This document shows positions 33,821 to 48,100 of a DNA stretch of 64,000 nt, one piece after another. Under the pieces are notes generated by a model. That model was not told where the DNA came from. It searched no databases and saw only the letters and a program-made list of their open reading frames with translations. Made by a program: the position numbers and the translations under genes. The DNA lies in the NCBI GenBank assembly GCA_963920635.1, contig OY987307.1, positions 15,763,735-15,827,734 on the forward strand. Direction: 5' to 3'. Each line of letters opens with the position of its first letter. Positions within the stretch are counted from its first letter, which is position 1. Origin of the DNA: Pseudeuparius sepicola. Taxonomy: Eukaryota; Arthropoda; Insecta; Coleoptera; Anthribidae.

Positions 33821-35930
33821 TAAACTCAATTCTCAATTCCGTTGCCGTTTCTCAGTTCATAAATTATAACATCAAATGCTTGAAGTTCAACTTTCAAGGT
33901 AGGTAACGTCTAACTAAACGGCAATGGGCCTTATCCCATTTTTCCTGATAAAGGTTTTCTAATGAGACAAAACCTCGATGTGATCATACTCACCTTGTTT
34001 ATAAAGAATATATTAGGCACTTATATTTCACATTGACTTTAAAAAGGCAAATACGAAATATATGCCAACTAGAGTGTTCGGAATGTCTTGATTATTTACT
34101 TATCCCAAACAAAAACCATAGTTTTGTCCTTTATAATATTAATGTAAATAATTAATTCAGCATAAAAATATAATTTAATAATAACTCACATTAAATTTGT
34201 AGGTTAGGACCTTGTTGTTGTTTGTTGTTGTTGATGTTTAATTATGTTTATGTTTATTCATTTTAACCTAAATTATATATTTTGTGATTGATTCAGTTAA
34301 CAACTATAATAAAATTTTTAATAGTCAAAACCAGAGAAACCCACTCCATTTTCAAGGTTAGTGGAGAGTAGGTTGAACGGTCACTCGGGTGAGGCGAGCG
34401 GGGAGGGGAAGGCTGTGACGTCACATGCTGATAAAACAAGGCTAGTATAAAGACAGGCCCTGGCGCACAAAAATCACGTGACCATCTTAGGCCGACGTTA
34501 GATGTCATTTGTCATATAACTGAAAACGGCAGCTTGGGTTTTGACAAGTTTTCAATGTTTAAAGTGTTTTTAAACGTCTTTATTTATATTTTAGAAACAA
34601 ATTTGTGTCTAGTGCGCGTGTCCTGCCGGAGGGGAACCGCCCAGGTGTTATTATGGCCTCTGGGTGGGAGTCGTGCCGTCCAAGAGTATTGGTCATAGAT
34701 AAAGGATTTATATATAGGGATAGATAGGCAACTCCCTATATTTTTTTGGATGCGATACGCCCCCTGGTGACCGAAGTACAAACTAGATTATTTAAGCGGG
34801 AAATTTGAAATCTTTTATAGTCATTATACTTACAATTTTTAAGGCACGTTTTAATTTTATAACTCCACATATAGACATATGATAAAGAGAGAGATAAAAT
34901 TAAAACGTGATAAGTGACAATATTAGGATAGGTATAATGAAAACAAAAACTATATGGGAATCATTTTATATATTACAAACAGTTTGTAAAATACGTTCAC
35001 CACAATAATAATTCTAAACGTCACAGATATATAATAACAATTTAGTCTTCTTAAGGTTATTTATATGTAAATTAAGAAAAAAATGTATTGTTTAAATAGG
35101 TAAAATCTTAAATCTACATACTTTTTTGTTTTTCCGGTGAAGAAATGTTTCCAAGTATTGGTGGTTCAGCTGCAGGGGACTCTCAACTAGTAGGTTCCTA
35201 CCTACTAGCTATTAGTGAAATTTTATTGGGTAAAACCTCGAATGAATTTCTCGGTGAATCTGTAGAAAATAATAAATAATAATTATTATTAGTCTTTCAT
35301 GGTGCACTGGGTATCATAGGTACTAGCAGAATACTAGATACCTATAATTTTAGTATCTAAGTTATTAAAAAGGTTTAAAAAAGATAAAATGTCTATAAAA
35401 AAATTACTAATACGATTTCTAGGATTTTGGGAGTATACAAAAATTCACAGTAGGCAAGTTATTGCAAATAGAATTTAAGTGTTAGAAATCAAAATTAAGG
35501 CACTGCCGAATGCAGCAAGAAGGTATACTTATTTGATTTTTTTAATTACCTAGATGTATATATATTTTTTTGAAAAATATATCATTAATTTTGTCCTGCC
35601 TGTGTGGTAAACATAGCGGCACATACACGTGCCCCGAGTCACAACGTTTGAAGAAATAGACACCATTTGTAATACTTCTTACCAATGTAAATTGTGGGCA
35701 AAAATAAAGATGGCACAGCATCCCTCTTAATCTTAGAGTTTGACCATTTGCCTCCTGGGTATGAACATGTACAATCTGGCGTAAAATGCATGCCACAAAC
35801 CCGGTAGCATCTTCTTAAAGTGATCCAAGGGGAAGATCATTTAATTTTTTGTTCCCTTTTTTTCAGACCATAAGTTTACAAAGCTGTAAAAATAGCAGAG
35901 TTTGTTTTATCACAATAAAAATCGAGATAT
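33821..35930. other. Gene-free intergenic stretch
   Basis: AT-rich with a more GC-rich patch at 34360-34520 (CACGTGACCATCTTAGG) and another at 34600-34780. No protein family, RNA gene or element with clear ends was recognised. Confidence 0.4.
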
Positions 35931-35939
35931 TTTACTTAC

Positions 35940-35972
35940 CGTTTCGTCTTTGGGAAGAATATGCATTTCCAT
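35940..35972 (-). other. Weak candidate for a short first coding exon
   Basis: Minus-strand ATG at 35972 opens 11 codons ('MEMHILPKDET') up to a strong donor CG|GTAAGT. No downstream exon or family similarity supports it. It is recorded only because the donor is perfect. Confidence 0.15.
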
Positions 35973-36149
35973 CTTCCAACTCGACCGTCGCGTCGCGTCT
36001 TCCTTCTTCACAACCAGATAGGTACACAAACAAACCAAAACTATTTTAAAACACCAATTCAAATAATATATGAAAATAACGATAAATATGTAAATGAACA
36101 AAACAAACACTAAAAAACGCAGAAAATATGAAACAATACACGAAAAATT

Positions 36150-36670
36150 ATAAATAAAACGAACCGAGAATGACAAGCAAAACATGACAAACGCAAGGCC
36201 ACAAACTAAAATAATGGCCGCCGGACGCCGCCTACCAATTTTTGATAATAATTTGCAGAAATATGCCATAAGCGCCCTCAAGCGACCTAAGTACAAACTA
36301 TTGGGAAGGCTTTGCTTAGTACAAGGGGGAGTTTCCAGGCCCTGGTATTGGTGCCGCTCGCACCGACGCGACGCAACGCGTGAGCGCTGTAAGGGGAATT
36401 CTATCCCGAACCACAGAATAGGGAACCCGGAATGGACTATTATGGACATGGGACAGTATTGGACAGTGGAGCGTGGAGCCTGAGACACAGAGGGGTGAAC
36501 TGCTTACGGGAGATCCGCGAGTTCAGACGGTCCGGGTGGCTGGAAGCCGTTCCCGTTGACCACGTTCGGGTTTGTGTATTTATTGTATTCACCATTCACC
36601 TTGTGTGAAATAAATCAGTGTTGTAACGTACTCGAGGATTTTTCACGCTGCCGATCAACTGAGACCTCGT
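36150..36670. other. GC-richer island of unknown nature
   Basis: Stands out from AT-rich neighbours, with CG-dense CACCGACGCGACGCAACGCG, a polyadenylation-like AATAAA at about 36611 and ACTCGAGGATTTTTCACG after it. It could be a solo LTR or a promoter region; neither end nor partner was found. Confidence 0.3.
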
Positions 36671-37623
36671 CAATTTTTACAGTATACCTATACTGAGGTT
36701 AGTTTTCATTTTTATTTCTTAAAAAATAACCTAAATACCAAATATTGGGTGTGTTTATATTATATTTATACATATTACAAAAGCCAGGAAGTGTCGCCAT
36801 AACAAACATTTGTTTTGCCTCGGGATGAAAATTTCCGCCAAAAATGGATTCGTCAAATCCCAACTGAGATTTAATTTCTAAAAAACCCTTAAGTATGTGT
36901 GGCTAACACATTTTCAAGTGAAACAATTAAAGTGGACAAATGTGTTGTGGGAGAAAAATACCTATAGAGAATAAATATCACCTAAGCTAAAGGAAGATGA
37001 TGTCCCAACAATTTTTGAGTATGTGCCAAAATATTGTGAGTGAAGTGCCGTTTAACTCTCAGCCTAAAACAGCTGAGGCAGGTTGAAAATTTTGAAAAAA
37101 CAATTAGAGAAAGCTTGGATGCACAAAACCAATAATGTAATAGATGAAAGAAAACTTGCCAAATTGTTTCGAAATTTGTTTTTTCTACTTATCTCCAAAA
37201 ATGCCTTTCATTATATAGGACCAAGTTGGTCACGTGACTACGCGATTATGCGTTAGCGCCGTGGCCTGTCTTTATCGTTGGCCTCGCGGATAAAATGGAT
37301 ACATTGCTTTGAGTTTACATGTATTCAGATGGTTTAGTGTTCTCTGGTTTTAGCTCATTTAAATAACCTCGATTTTAGCTTGTTTGTTTAAACGTGTGTG
37401 GCGATTCTACTGATATTTAGCTTTTTACTAACCTTGCAGGCGTACAAGCCACGTACAAGCTAATATAGTATATGCGCACGATATCCATATGTATACGTGT
37501 ATTTATATTAAAAAACCTTAAATTTGATCCACCTAATATATCTAGTAAAAAAATGTAGTTGGTACAGAAAGGTACGACACTGAGAACTGAAAAAAGTAAA
37601 CAATCCTATTGGAAAATCCTTAC
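36671..37623. other. Gene-free stretch
   Basis: AT-rich; no gene or repeat with clear ends. If the THAP exon at 37624 is real, this is its first intron. Confidence 0.35.
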
Positions 37624-37691
37624 CGGAAAAAAGATATTCCCCCACGTCTTTCTCTTGTAAAATTCTTACAGTCTTTCACAGAACACAACAT
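37624..37691 (-). CDS. Putative first coding exon of a THAP zinc-finger protein
   Basis: Minus-strand ATG at 37691 gives 'MLCSVKDCKNFTRERRGGIS' followed by Phe-Phe and a split codon at the donor CCG|GTAAGG. The start Cys-x4-Cys, the following K-N and the hydrophobic 'GISFF' near residue 20 match the opening of a THAP domain (C2CH zinc finger, DNA binding), where an intron at this point is common. The remaining Cys-x2-His half must be on a later exon at lower coordinates, which I did not find, so it may be distant or this may be a chance match. It lies head-to-head with SUDS3, about 1.3 kb apart. Confidence 0.45.
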
Positions 37692-39024
37692 AACGCTAAA
37701 GTCAATCGAAATCACTTCGAAAACTCCAAATAAAAACAGGTAATCACTCCGCACCCTATCAATAATCTGTGCTCCGCACACCGTTCTTGCTCCGCACTTC
37801 CGCACCAACCGGTAAAATGACAAAAGTGTCTTCAAAATGGCCGTTTCTGCTGCAGCGGTAATACGCCATTGAAATTAAGAAATACACCCCCTAATAGGCT
37901 CAATGCTAAAACTAGTCTATGGGCCCTGCCACAGAACCCTACACAGAATAGATTCTGTGGCCATGCCAACAATGAACTACAACAAAGAACAACGCAGTGT
38001 AGACCCGGTGGCTAGCACCGTTCACATGGTGACGATGGCCCATATATTAGTTAGCATAGTCCCGTCGGGGCGTTGGCACCTTAAATTCAGTCGCGTATAA
38101 GGAGAAAATCTCAGAAATATAAAAAAAACGTAGAAATGGCACCTGTAGTTTGCAATGTTTGTAAGCGGTAACACTTTTTATACTTTATTTATTAAATGCG
38201 CCTGTGTAATGGACCACAAAATATATACTCCTGGACAAAATGAACGCACCAACATACACAATTTCCAATTATATTTTTAATTATTTTGCGTGTCTGGATA
38301 TTTACTACTGTTAAATTAATTAAATAATGCAATTTGTTGCTCTTCATTTAGTGTCCATCAATTTATTTTTCCATTAATTTTAATTTTTGTGGGGATTTAT
38401 TATGTTAGTGCGTTAATTTTGTCCAGGAGTTTATATTAATTTTTGACCATTGATTCTCCGCGCACCCTATTCATAAAAAACACTCTGCTGCACTCTATGT
38501 GTATAAACGATCTGTGTTCCATAATAACCTTGATGGAGCGAGCATGGATAATGGTTCTAGTTACCGAATCCTATAAGACGAATCAACAAACCACAGAATT
38601 GGCGACTTGGCGACACTGAAAACTACAACAACCCTAACCTATATATTTTGTGCAACAAGCAACAACCCAAACTTATTGGTTGAGAACCCTCAGAGAGTTT
38701 TTATTCTTCTGACGTTGAACCACATATTCTGTGGCTGTTTGTCTGCCAGAGAGAAGATTAATAAGATTTGCCTGCTTGTGAATATTTGTAAACGTAAACA
38801 GAAAATTATTTATTTTTGTAGTTTTGGCACAGTAAAAGGAGACAACCGTGAGTTTTGTGCAATTTTTATTATTTTAATTTCAGTAGTATTCGTTTTGTGT
38901 GTAGTCAAGTTCAAAACTAATTATTTTAGGTAAGATATTTCTGCATTATACTTGTTTAGAAGTGAGGTTTATCTTTATTTGGTTTACTTGGCACTGTTGA
39001 ACCAAATGGACATTATTATTTAAT
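37692..39024. promoter_or_regulatory. Divergent intergenic region upstream of SUDS3
   Basis: Lies between the THAP-like start and the SUDS3 start codon. It contains the palindrome CCACAGAATCTATTCTGTGG-like sequence at 37945-37963. No TATA box at a convincing position; an upstream non-coding exon of SUDS3 could be here. Confidence 0.35.
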
Positions 39025-39175
39025 ATGTCTTTCTTTGGATCTCCTCTTTCAAATTCATATAATAATCAAGAATACGATTTGGATGATGACCGCTACGAAG
39101 AGGACGATGAGAGAGAAAACGATGAAAACAATGAAAGCGATGAAGACACCGAGGATGCCAGTGAAACAGATACAG
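39025..39175 (+). CDS. SUDS3: SUDS3 coding exon 1
   Basis: Fifty codons plus one base, very acidic ('[15 protein letters not shown]', '[12 protein letters not shown]'), ending ACAG|GTGATT. Reading beyond the donor loses all similarity. Confidence 0.85.
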
Positions 39176-42100
39176 GTGATTCCCCTATAATTTTTCAAGA
39201 CTATACTTTTACAGGTTTCTTCTGTTTCTGGGGGGCAGAGAAATGTAGTAGGTATGTTAACACGTTGACTGCCAAGCACGATCAACTCCTCGTCAGCATT
39301 CCATAGCCCGGCGCCATCCACGAATTAACTCATTTTTGACGAACTGCTTTGCGGCGCCCAGCACGATTATACTCGTGGCGTTTGCGTTGAAGTTAGTGAT
39401 GCTGGGCGTCCGCAATAGACTAGTAAAACACATAGTGGCATCATAAAAAGTATATATTTTTTATTTTGTTTAGTACATTGAAGAAATAAAATGTGGGTTT
39501 ATCCACTTTTGGGTTAGAGAAAAACTAAAATTACCTTTGGGTTGTACATAATCCTAGAACACGGAAACCACTTTCATATGTTGCGCTAATGACCGGAAGT
39601 GTCCCGAAAAAATTATTGAGTTTTTCTCCAACCCAAAGGTGGATAAACTAGAAAATGACCCAAAAAAGTTGAGTTGAGAAAAATTATTGAGTTTTTCTCT
39701 AACCCAAAAGTGTATAAACTAGAAAATGACCCTAAAATTGGCATACTGTTATCTGTGTATCTTGGTCCTAGGTAAACTTATTTAGATATGTCGGAAGTGC
39801 ATTTTTCTCAAGCATCGTTGCAATAAGGAACGTATGCCCTCCTTTTTCAGCGATGGGCACTGCAGTATAAAAAAAATAAGGTAATTATTTCCAATGGTGT
39901 AACCCACCCCCGATTTTCTTGAAATTTTGGCTAGGTAGCCCATATTTTTGCCCGACGTTCGGCACTGTAAATTTCAAGAAAATCGGGGGTGGGTTACAAC
40001 GCCGGACTGTCACAATATGGTGTGAATGTCCCCTTCTTTTTTTATGTGCAGCACCTATGCCCCAAAAAAGGAAGGCTCTTTATTGCAAAGATGCTTGAGA
40101 AAAATGCACTTCCGACGTACTCAAATAAGTTTACTTCGGACGTGTATGGAGTTAAACGTACATCCAAAGAAGTCACGTGACTCAACTCGCCAATAAGAGC
40201 ACAAGACGTATACCGACATTATATAAGTTGGACATATAAATAGCCACTGCCTATCTAAATACTTCTCCATCAAATGAATAACCACACTTGCAGCATGTCC
40301 CATATCATTTTCGTTAGCTTCTGATTTTCCGCAATATACTTTTACTTTTAAAACCATGCCAGCTGATTCGCATAGTTCATACAATTTTACCCGTACTTAT
40401 GCTTTTTATTTTTTATACATATATTGTCTAAAAAACAACCTGCCATTTCATTTTTGGAAGTTTATATCCATTAGGATCATAACTTTTCAATATTAATTTC
40501 AATAAGTATATAAATAAATCTTACTTAATAATATATTTTACCTAATACTATTTTAGCCCTGACAAAGGCCAAAAATATGGCCGAAAGCTTGGTTTATTGT
40601 AAAGAATAAATAACACATGATTTTGGCTCAAATACCTGTAATTTAAAAATTTGGTAACTTTGCTTTTTGCTTTTCTTTCTACTTCTTCTTTTGCGTAATA
40701 GGGAAATTTTGAAAATGAATTTTTGGATTCATTCTTATACTTGTTTGAATTTCAAAATGAAGTCTAATTTATTAATCTGATAAAGATGGTTTATTAGTTG
40801 AATATTCGCAATAAGAAGCGTATGCCTTCTATATGAAAAAAAAAATGGGCCTTTGTCTCCTCTTATTGTGGTAGTCAGCAGTGATGGGCATTGCCCTTAT
40901 TGCGTATACTGCCCTTTCTTTTTCATACGACAGCACCCATTGTTGCCGACTGGCACAAAAGTGGCGAATGCTCCTTCTTTTTTCATAAGGCAGGGCCCTT
41001 CGCCAAAAAAAGGAGGGCATATGCTCCTTATTGCGAATATCCAGCTAATAAACCATCTTTATCAGATTAATAAATTCGAACAAGAATAAGAATAATCCAA
41101 AATTAAATTTTCCAAATTTCCCTATTATAAAAAGAAAGAAAAAGAAGCAGAAAGCAAAAAAGCAAGTTGCCAAATTTCTCCTTGGTCTTCTGCGATTATT
41201 ATGACTAGTTTGTAACTCAAAATCTACAGGTCACCAAAATTGAGAAGTAATGAAAGTAAACAATCAACCAATTTTGTATTCCGTTTATCCAAGAACTATT
41301 TCATGATTTATGCCCGCACGATAACAGTAATAAATCAAAATGCAAAGACTAAACCACAGAAATCATAAGTGGGTAGCGTAGGTCAGCACAAAAATACAAA
41401 ACCTAACCCATAACAATAATAAACAACAAATAACTATGAAATAACTGAGGCGACTAGGGAGTTTTTCTCAGTTGTTTCTCACCACGTGTTGGCAACAAAT
41501 TGACGTATGCGCAAACTGAGATTTTCTTAAATATAACTCAAAAGTTAAAAGTTGGTTAACTTTAACGGTATGTTAAATATACGCTGCATAAACACTCCCA
41601 TTGAATAACATATATTTTAACTTATTTCTTCTTACCTTACATTAATTTTAAATTGGCTTGCATAAACCTGCCTTGAGTAATAAAGATCCGAACATTTTCC
41701 GGCTTTTATAATAAAGCACAAGCCACAAATCTGAAAGCGCTTTGTAAATAGTAACATTGAACAGGTGATGTTGACAGATAGCGCTACCTCAGGCAGGATG
41801 ATTCTTTTTTTTTTCAAATGTTCAGACCAATGACGTCAGAACCTATAGACAGGTTTGTTTTGATAAACGCTTGACGCCCAGAACTAATCACAATCTAAGC
41901 GCTCCATTAAATTATTCCGAAAATGTCGCGAGATTGTCAGAAATTGCCCCTTTTTGTCGAGCCGTAGCGAATTTATTTCGTTTCTGGGCTCGAAGGCTGG
42001 CGTCGTTAGACCATCCCCCGAGTCTTCAGGTGAGGTTCCGATGCTTCCGACGCCCCCAAACAAGAAAAAACATGCGATATCTAAGTGTGATTCTGGAGGA

Positions 42101-45100
42101 ACTATAACCAGGAATCACCGGGTGTATAGTTGGTTGATGGTTGACTTTCTGTCTTTGTTTGTAGCATGTTTTTAGAGTAGTATGGATATATTTAATCTTG
42201 GAGTCAAAATAAAGGGCATTTTAACAATGGGGCACCACGTCTATAGGTTTTAACGTCATTGGTTCAGACATTATTAAAAAAAAGTTGAATATTACTTGCA
42301 CTAAAGATTGGAGTTTTCGAACCTCTATTCACTGCTTACAAATAAAGCTGTATAGCATTACGGACCATAACTTGGGTATAGTCTGTTGGATGTTGTTAGG
42401 AATCATTCAAATCTAAATTTCAACGCTCCAAGAAAAATCGAAATCCAAAATTGATTCGATCATATTTGATACAGTGGTTACTATAATGTGGTGAAGAGTA
42501 TATATGTTAAACAAAAAAACGCCATCGCTTTCGCTACTGGTTTACTGAAGAAATTATCTCGAACATCTATCTTAAGAAATGTACAAATCATATAAAACCA
42601 ATTACTATAGAAGATTTGAGACGGTCAATTAAGGCTCGTATTAGTGTCGCATATAAAACCCAAATATGGAATTCTAAGCAACACATTAATGCTGACCCGG
42701 CTCAGTTTTGATCATTTGTTGGAGATAAGAGAGGCAATTCGAGAATCCCATGCGCTATGGAAATAATTTTTACATTAGTGCTCAAGATATGGACGAATAT
42801 GGTTCTTATTAAATAAAGTTTACAAACTGTTTCTGGCTTTAATGCTTCGGTTACATTGGGCATTAGATGGATTAGCGCTCAAGATGTGATAGACGCAAGC
42901 AAAGAACTTAAGAACAAATTAACTGCTGGTATAGAGATGTTCTGAGCTTTTTGGTTAAGGATTGTATACACGTGCTGGCTGAACCGCTAGCATTCATATT
43001 CATATTCAGTCTCGCCTTGGAGACTGGCACGTTTGCTGAAAAATGGACGGTTGCTCGAGTTTGTCCAGTGTTAAAGAAGGGCGATCCTAAATTGTTTTCC
43101 AATTACCATCCGATCTCACTTCTCTGCAATTTTTCTAAACTATTTGAAGTTGTTATACACGAAACAATTTCTTACAGCATCAGAAATCTTATAGCTACTG
43201 AGCAACATGGTTTTATAGATAAGAGATCTTGCATAATAACTTGTGCCTCTTTCTCTGAAAATATATGTGACTCCTTAGATAGACTGGGCCAGACTGACGT
43301 GGTGTATAACAGATTATAATTTAAAAACACCCTGTATTATGGCTCTGGCTATTATCTTGAAACAAAAATATAAATAAAATAAAAGAAGGGTTTTATCTTG
43401 AAACTTGTAGGGATATATATTACTAATTGTGTCGTTGTTAATATGACCCAAAGCTCCTGCTAGCGGGAGGAATGGGTCACTAATAAATTTGCGCGCAGGA
43501 CGTATTGGTCGATCAAATTTCGGTATATACAATAAAAAATAAAACTAAATATAACTTAAAATAGAGACAAGTTTTATCGACTTTTGGTTATATCAACACA
43601 ACCGATAACATTAACTGACATTGGAGAAAGAATTAATCAATATCAAATGAAAAAATGAAAAATACTGTGTCTCTTGACCTTACCTGACTTGAAAGGTGGT
43701 GGCAATTTTAAAACTACGTCGCTTTTAGAAACAGTGCTTATATTAAGCACATTGGGAAATACAAAGGATCGACCTTTTTTCCGAAGGAAAAAAATTGACC
43801 ATTACATACTGCTATTTAAACCCGTCTGCTGAATCTATTGGAGTCTTATTTAATTAAGCTTAAACAGTTTGTTGAGTACGAAGGGTTCAAGTCGGCAATG
43901 TTTGTTCCATCATCCAGTGTGCCATAAGGTTCAAATCTTGAGCCATTAATATGTGTTGATGATCTTCTGGGACAGCTGACCTGTGATAGATTAGCATTAT
44001 GCTGATGATGTTAAAATATTTCTAGATATTGCATCTCCCAGTGACTGTATCATCCTGCAAGGTAACATCGATATAATAATTGTAAACTGGTTTAAAGAAA
44101 ATAAGTTGTATCTTAATGTTGATAAATGCAATATTATGAGTTACTGTAGGATATCCGATCCTCTAGTTTTTGATTACACCAAAGATGATACTCATCTGAA
44201 TAGAGTAAACTGCATCAAGGATCTGGGCATTTATTTTGATAGTAAATTTACTTTTATTTATCATGTTGGGAGGCTTGTGGCTCGTGCTTCCAAAATTCTT
44301 GGTTTTATTATACGGAACAGTGACAATTTCGAATAATTAAATACGATCAAGCTGCTCTATTACACATAATTTGAACCACAGCTACCCAAAAAAATATTTC
44401 TACACCAATGAATTCTACGTTCTACTGCTTGTGGAAACACGGCAACTCCACAATATTCAGACAATCACTGCTCTAGTACCCTGATGGCACGGTCCTAGTG
44501 GGAATTTGAAAAAAATCGAATCGAAATTTGTTGGGCTTAATCTCGGGCTTAATGGGCTACATTAAAATAATAATAAAAAAAATCGAATTGTTTATAATTT
44601 TGTCACTCACTTAGGCAGGCAAGATGAACCCTTGGAAATTAAGGAACAAATGTACCAAGACAAACTGGCCAATTTGAAAAAGAAACTGCAGCAACTAAAA
44701 GAAGGCACTCACTATGAGTACAATAAGAAAGTGAAAAAACTGGAATATCAGTATAAGGAGCGACTGAGACTGAATGTTATATACAGGTAGGAATTTTATT
44801 CAATTCAATTCCTATTTGGAATACCTGCCTTTATTTTTAGGGGACATGTTTTGGTATTTAGGCATAACTTTTAATCCTAGACAACTTTTCTTAATAACAT
44901 TTTGCTGAATTTTCTGAAATAAGGATACTTTACTCTTGTACAGTGAAACCTCTCCTTGCGGACACCTCTATTAAGCGGACACCTCCTTTAAACGGACATG
45001 TTTTTTTGTATTTGATTTCATTTTGTTGTTTTTCTATGCACTCTATTAGGCGGACACCTCTAATATAAGCGGACAAATCCAACGGAACCGTGAGTGTCCG

Positions 45101-48100
45101 GTTATGAGAGATTTCACTGTACATTTTTTATTTTTTGACCTACCCTGTATGCTGTTTAACTTGCAACCATTCTAAGAGCACCTAATATGATTATCGAACA
45201 TGCATCAACTTTCGGCAATATCAGTATTTTGGTTGTGCAATTAATAAAAAAAAATCCCATATGTTGCACACTTAAATGACCACACTGTATAGATTACCAA
45301 ATTGTCCAGCTGTATAGAAGTTATTCAATCTTGAAACTTTCAATTTTGCACTTTTGAGGCCCATTGTTTCAAAAATAAAACCTTTGTGAGTATACTTTAT
45401 ATGGAAAAAAAATGCGTTGAATAGGGTACTTGACGAAATTTTACAAACTTGATAAAACAATTCCTGGACACTTGCCTAAGACCCTACGATTATTTAAAAA
45501 ATATATATTTACGTACTTATCAAGTTTTTAGACTTTCTTCGAAATTTGGCGGGAAAGCACTTATGACGTCACAAGTATTTTAAAAAGACAATTTGGCAAC
45601 ATAGCAATACCACTAAAGTGTTCTAAGACATAACCTTATTCGGCAGTGAAAGTTGCAAGGAAAGTTGAAATTTCAGAATTCTAACCTCAAACTCCCAGAC
45701 TTATGATGCCCCGTGAAACCACATTTAGTCAAGAAGTGTTTTTTTTTTTCGCAAATACCTATTCAATCGTTTTTCTGCAAATTTTTTGGCTAGGTTGGGC
45801 CGGAATTCGGGCTCAGTATTAAGCACTATGGCGCCTTTATAAACGCGCCTTCAAGATGGTCCCTAGGCCGAGGTTCTCTCTTTATTAATAAAATAACTCA
45901 TAATACAACTGTACTATTACTACAACGTAGGTAGGTACAAACCTTTGCAGTTTTATCCCATGAATTTCGGCAGACGCCAACATCGGATTATTAGAAAAAA
46001 ATTGTGCTACTTAAGAAGCATCCCAATTTCGGCAAATTACGGATTTTCCTTTTAGGGTCCATGATATCTTACCTTACACATCTAACAACACGATAACTAG
46101 GTCCGCAAATAATATATATAATAGTAAATATTAATAACAAACTATAATAAATCGCACAGATATTAATATCTACTAATGTTTTGACTTAGCGATATACGGA
46201 ATCGGAATGACAGTTGGCATCACGGGATGTCATCTGCCGATCAAAAAACCATACGTGTTAGATGACATGTGGATATATGCATATGGTTAGATGCCTAGGT
46301 GGGCAGGTAACGTTGCCACATAGGCGAATATTTCCCCCATTATTGATACCTGAATATTTATAGTACGTTCCGTATACAGATATTTTAACTAAACTGTTAC
46401 GTGGCAGAGATGAAGGATATAGTTTCCAGCGTGTGCAGCATAAACAGACACCATTTTGCTATAGAGGAGTCAATATGCGGAATAAAAAAGTCTTTATGTG
46501 ACAAAATTTGTGTGTGCAATTGCGTTAGTTAAAGCTCAAAAGTTGCAATACATTAAGTAACAGATATTCATAGGCAAGCTGGAGATATTTGAATAGAAAA
46601 ATGCAATTTGTCCTTGTTCCACGAAATATTGGAAACGGGCACCGGCAATGTTACAGTTCCGTTCCTCCTGAGAGGCACAGAGTTGCCACTTTTGGCGTTC
46701 TGGACAATAGAACGACGAAACTGTAGATTTCAGCCTGAACAAAATTGTGCAACTTCGTCTTTAATTATCATGAATAAATAAGTGTTAAAAGCCGTTGTTT
46801 CATTTATTACGTGTTATGTTGGTGCATCTACTGTAAACAGAGTACAATTTTAGAGCAATTAAAAATATTGTCAAGTACCCTATTCTATGACATAGATGTC
46901 ACAAACTACAAAACAGGCAACAAGAAGCGTTATAATAAAATCTCTCTTTAACTGTAGGTACACTAGATTGAGACAAGTAAATATTTTATGTCCCTAGAAT
47001 TCCGTAAGCGGCGGCCATATCGATATTATTGATAAGTGATGGAGGAAAGGGCCTTAATCAACAGGATTTATGTTTTACGCACACGAATCCTAAATTTTAA
47101 ATAAAAGATAGAAATTAACATTAAACTCTGTTCTTTAAGGACGGAAATAAAACGTCATCACCTCGCGACGACCTTCATTTGACCGTGTTCCTAACTAGGA
47201 TAAATGTTGCTAAAACAGAAATTGGGCACTGTAGTGCAAAAATTGCGCAAGTGTCTGTAAGATGGCGCTGGAGTTGGAGAGCGGCCATTGGTACAGAGCG
47301 AGAATAAAAAGTAATGTTTCGCCTTGCTAAAATAAGTTTCCGTTCCTTACAAGTTGTTTTGTTGCCCGGCAAGCAAGGTCGTTGGTCGGAACCAGGGGTC
47401 TAGGGGGAGGCAGGCGGACCGACCCCCTTTTTTATACAAATAACAGCACATCGCTCCCATCCTGGCGTATTTTGGAATTGAAACTGTGAATTGTTAAACA
47501 CAAAATAATAATATGAATATTTACGCTCCTTTATTTTTATATATTTTTTCATAGTTATTAAGAATATTGTTTAGTAAAATATTAAGTAAGAGGACTACCT
47601 ACCGGCTGTCAAATCTACTGTCATGACATAATAATTCTCCCTCAAAACCGCATGAATGATCACAATACTTACCCTAACTGACATTTAGAATTTATGTCAC
47701 TAGTTTTATCTTTTATCATTCTATTAACTTTTCATTAAGTACTTAATATTGATAAACCGAAAGAAATTAAAATTCTGTTGTATTTGATCCAAAGTTGACG
47801 TAAAGTTTTGAATTTTGTTAGATACGTGAAATACCTACTATTTGCTGATATCTTAATATATGTATTTTGGCATACATTTAGAGTAATGGAAAATGTAATG
47901 TAAATAAATTTTTTCTACAAGCGTGCGGAAAAGTACACTTTTTCGCACGCATTTTAGTTTAGACAGTGTCACTTTTCCGCACTACTTTTCCGCACTAGTG
48001 CGGAAAAGTGACACTTTCTAAACTAAAATGCGTGCGGAAAAGTAAATGCGTGCGGAAAAGTGTCTTACTTTTCCGCACGCTTGTATAAAAAATAGTGTTC

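Noticed and set aside
36184..36483. 99-codon plus-strand frame
   Set aside because: Antisense to the previous frame, basic and of odd composition; no similarity recognised.
35910..36488. 192-codon minus-strand frame with a hydrophobic middle
   Set aside because: The hydrophobic part is a run of T-rich codons through AT-rich DNA, there is no family match, and a splice donor interrupts it at 35939.
39055..39321. Minus-strand 88-codon frame opposite SUDS3 exon 1
   Set aside because: It is the antisense shadow of the acidic exon, giving an artificial Val/Ile-rich peptide.
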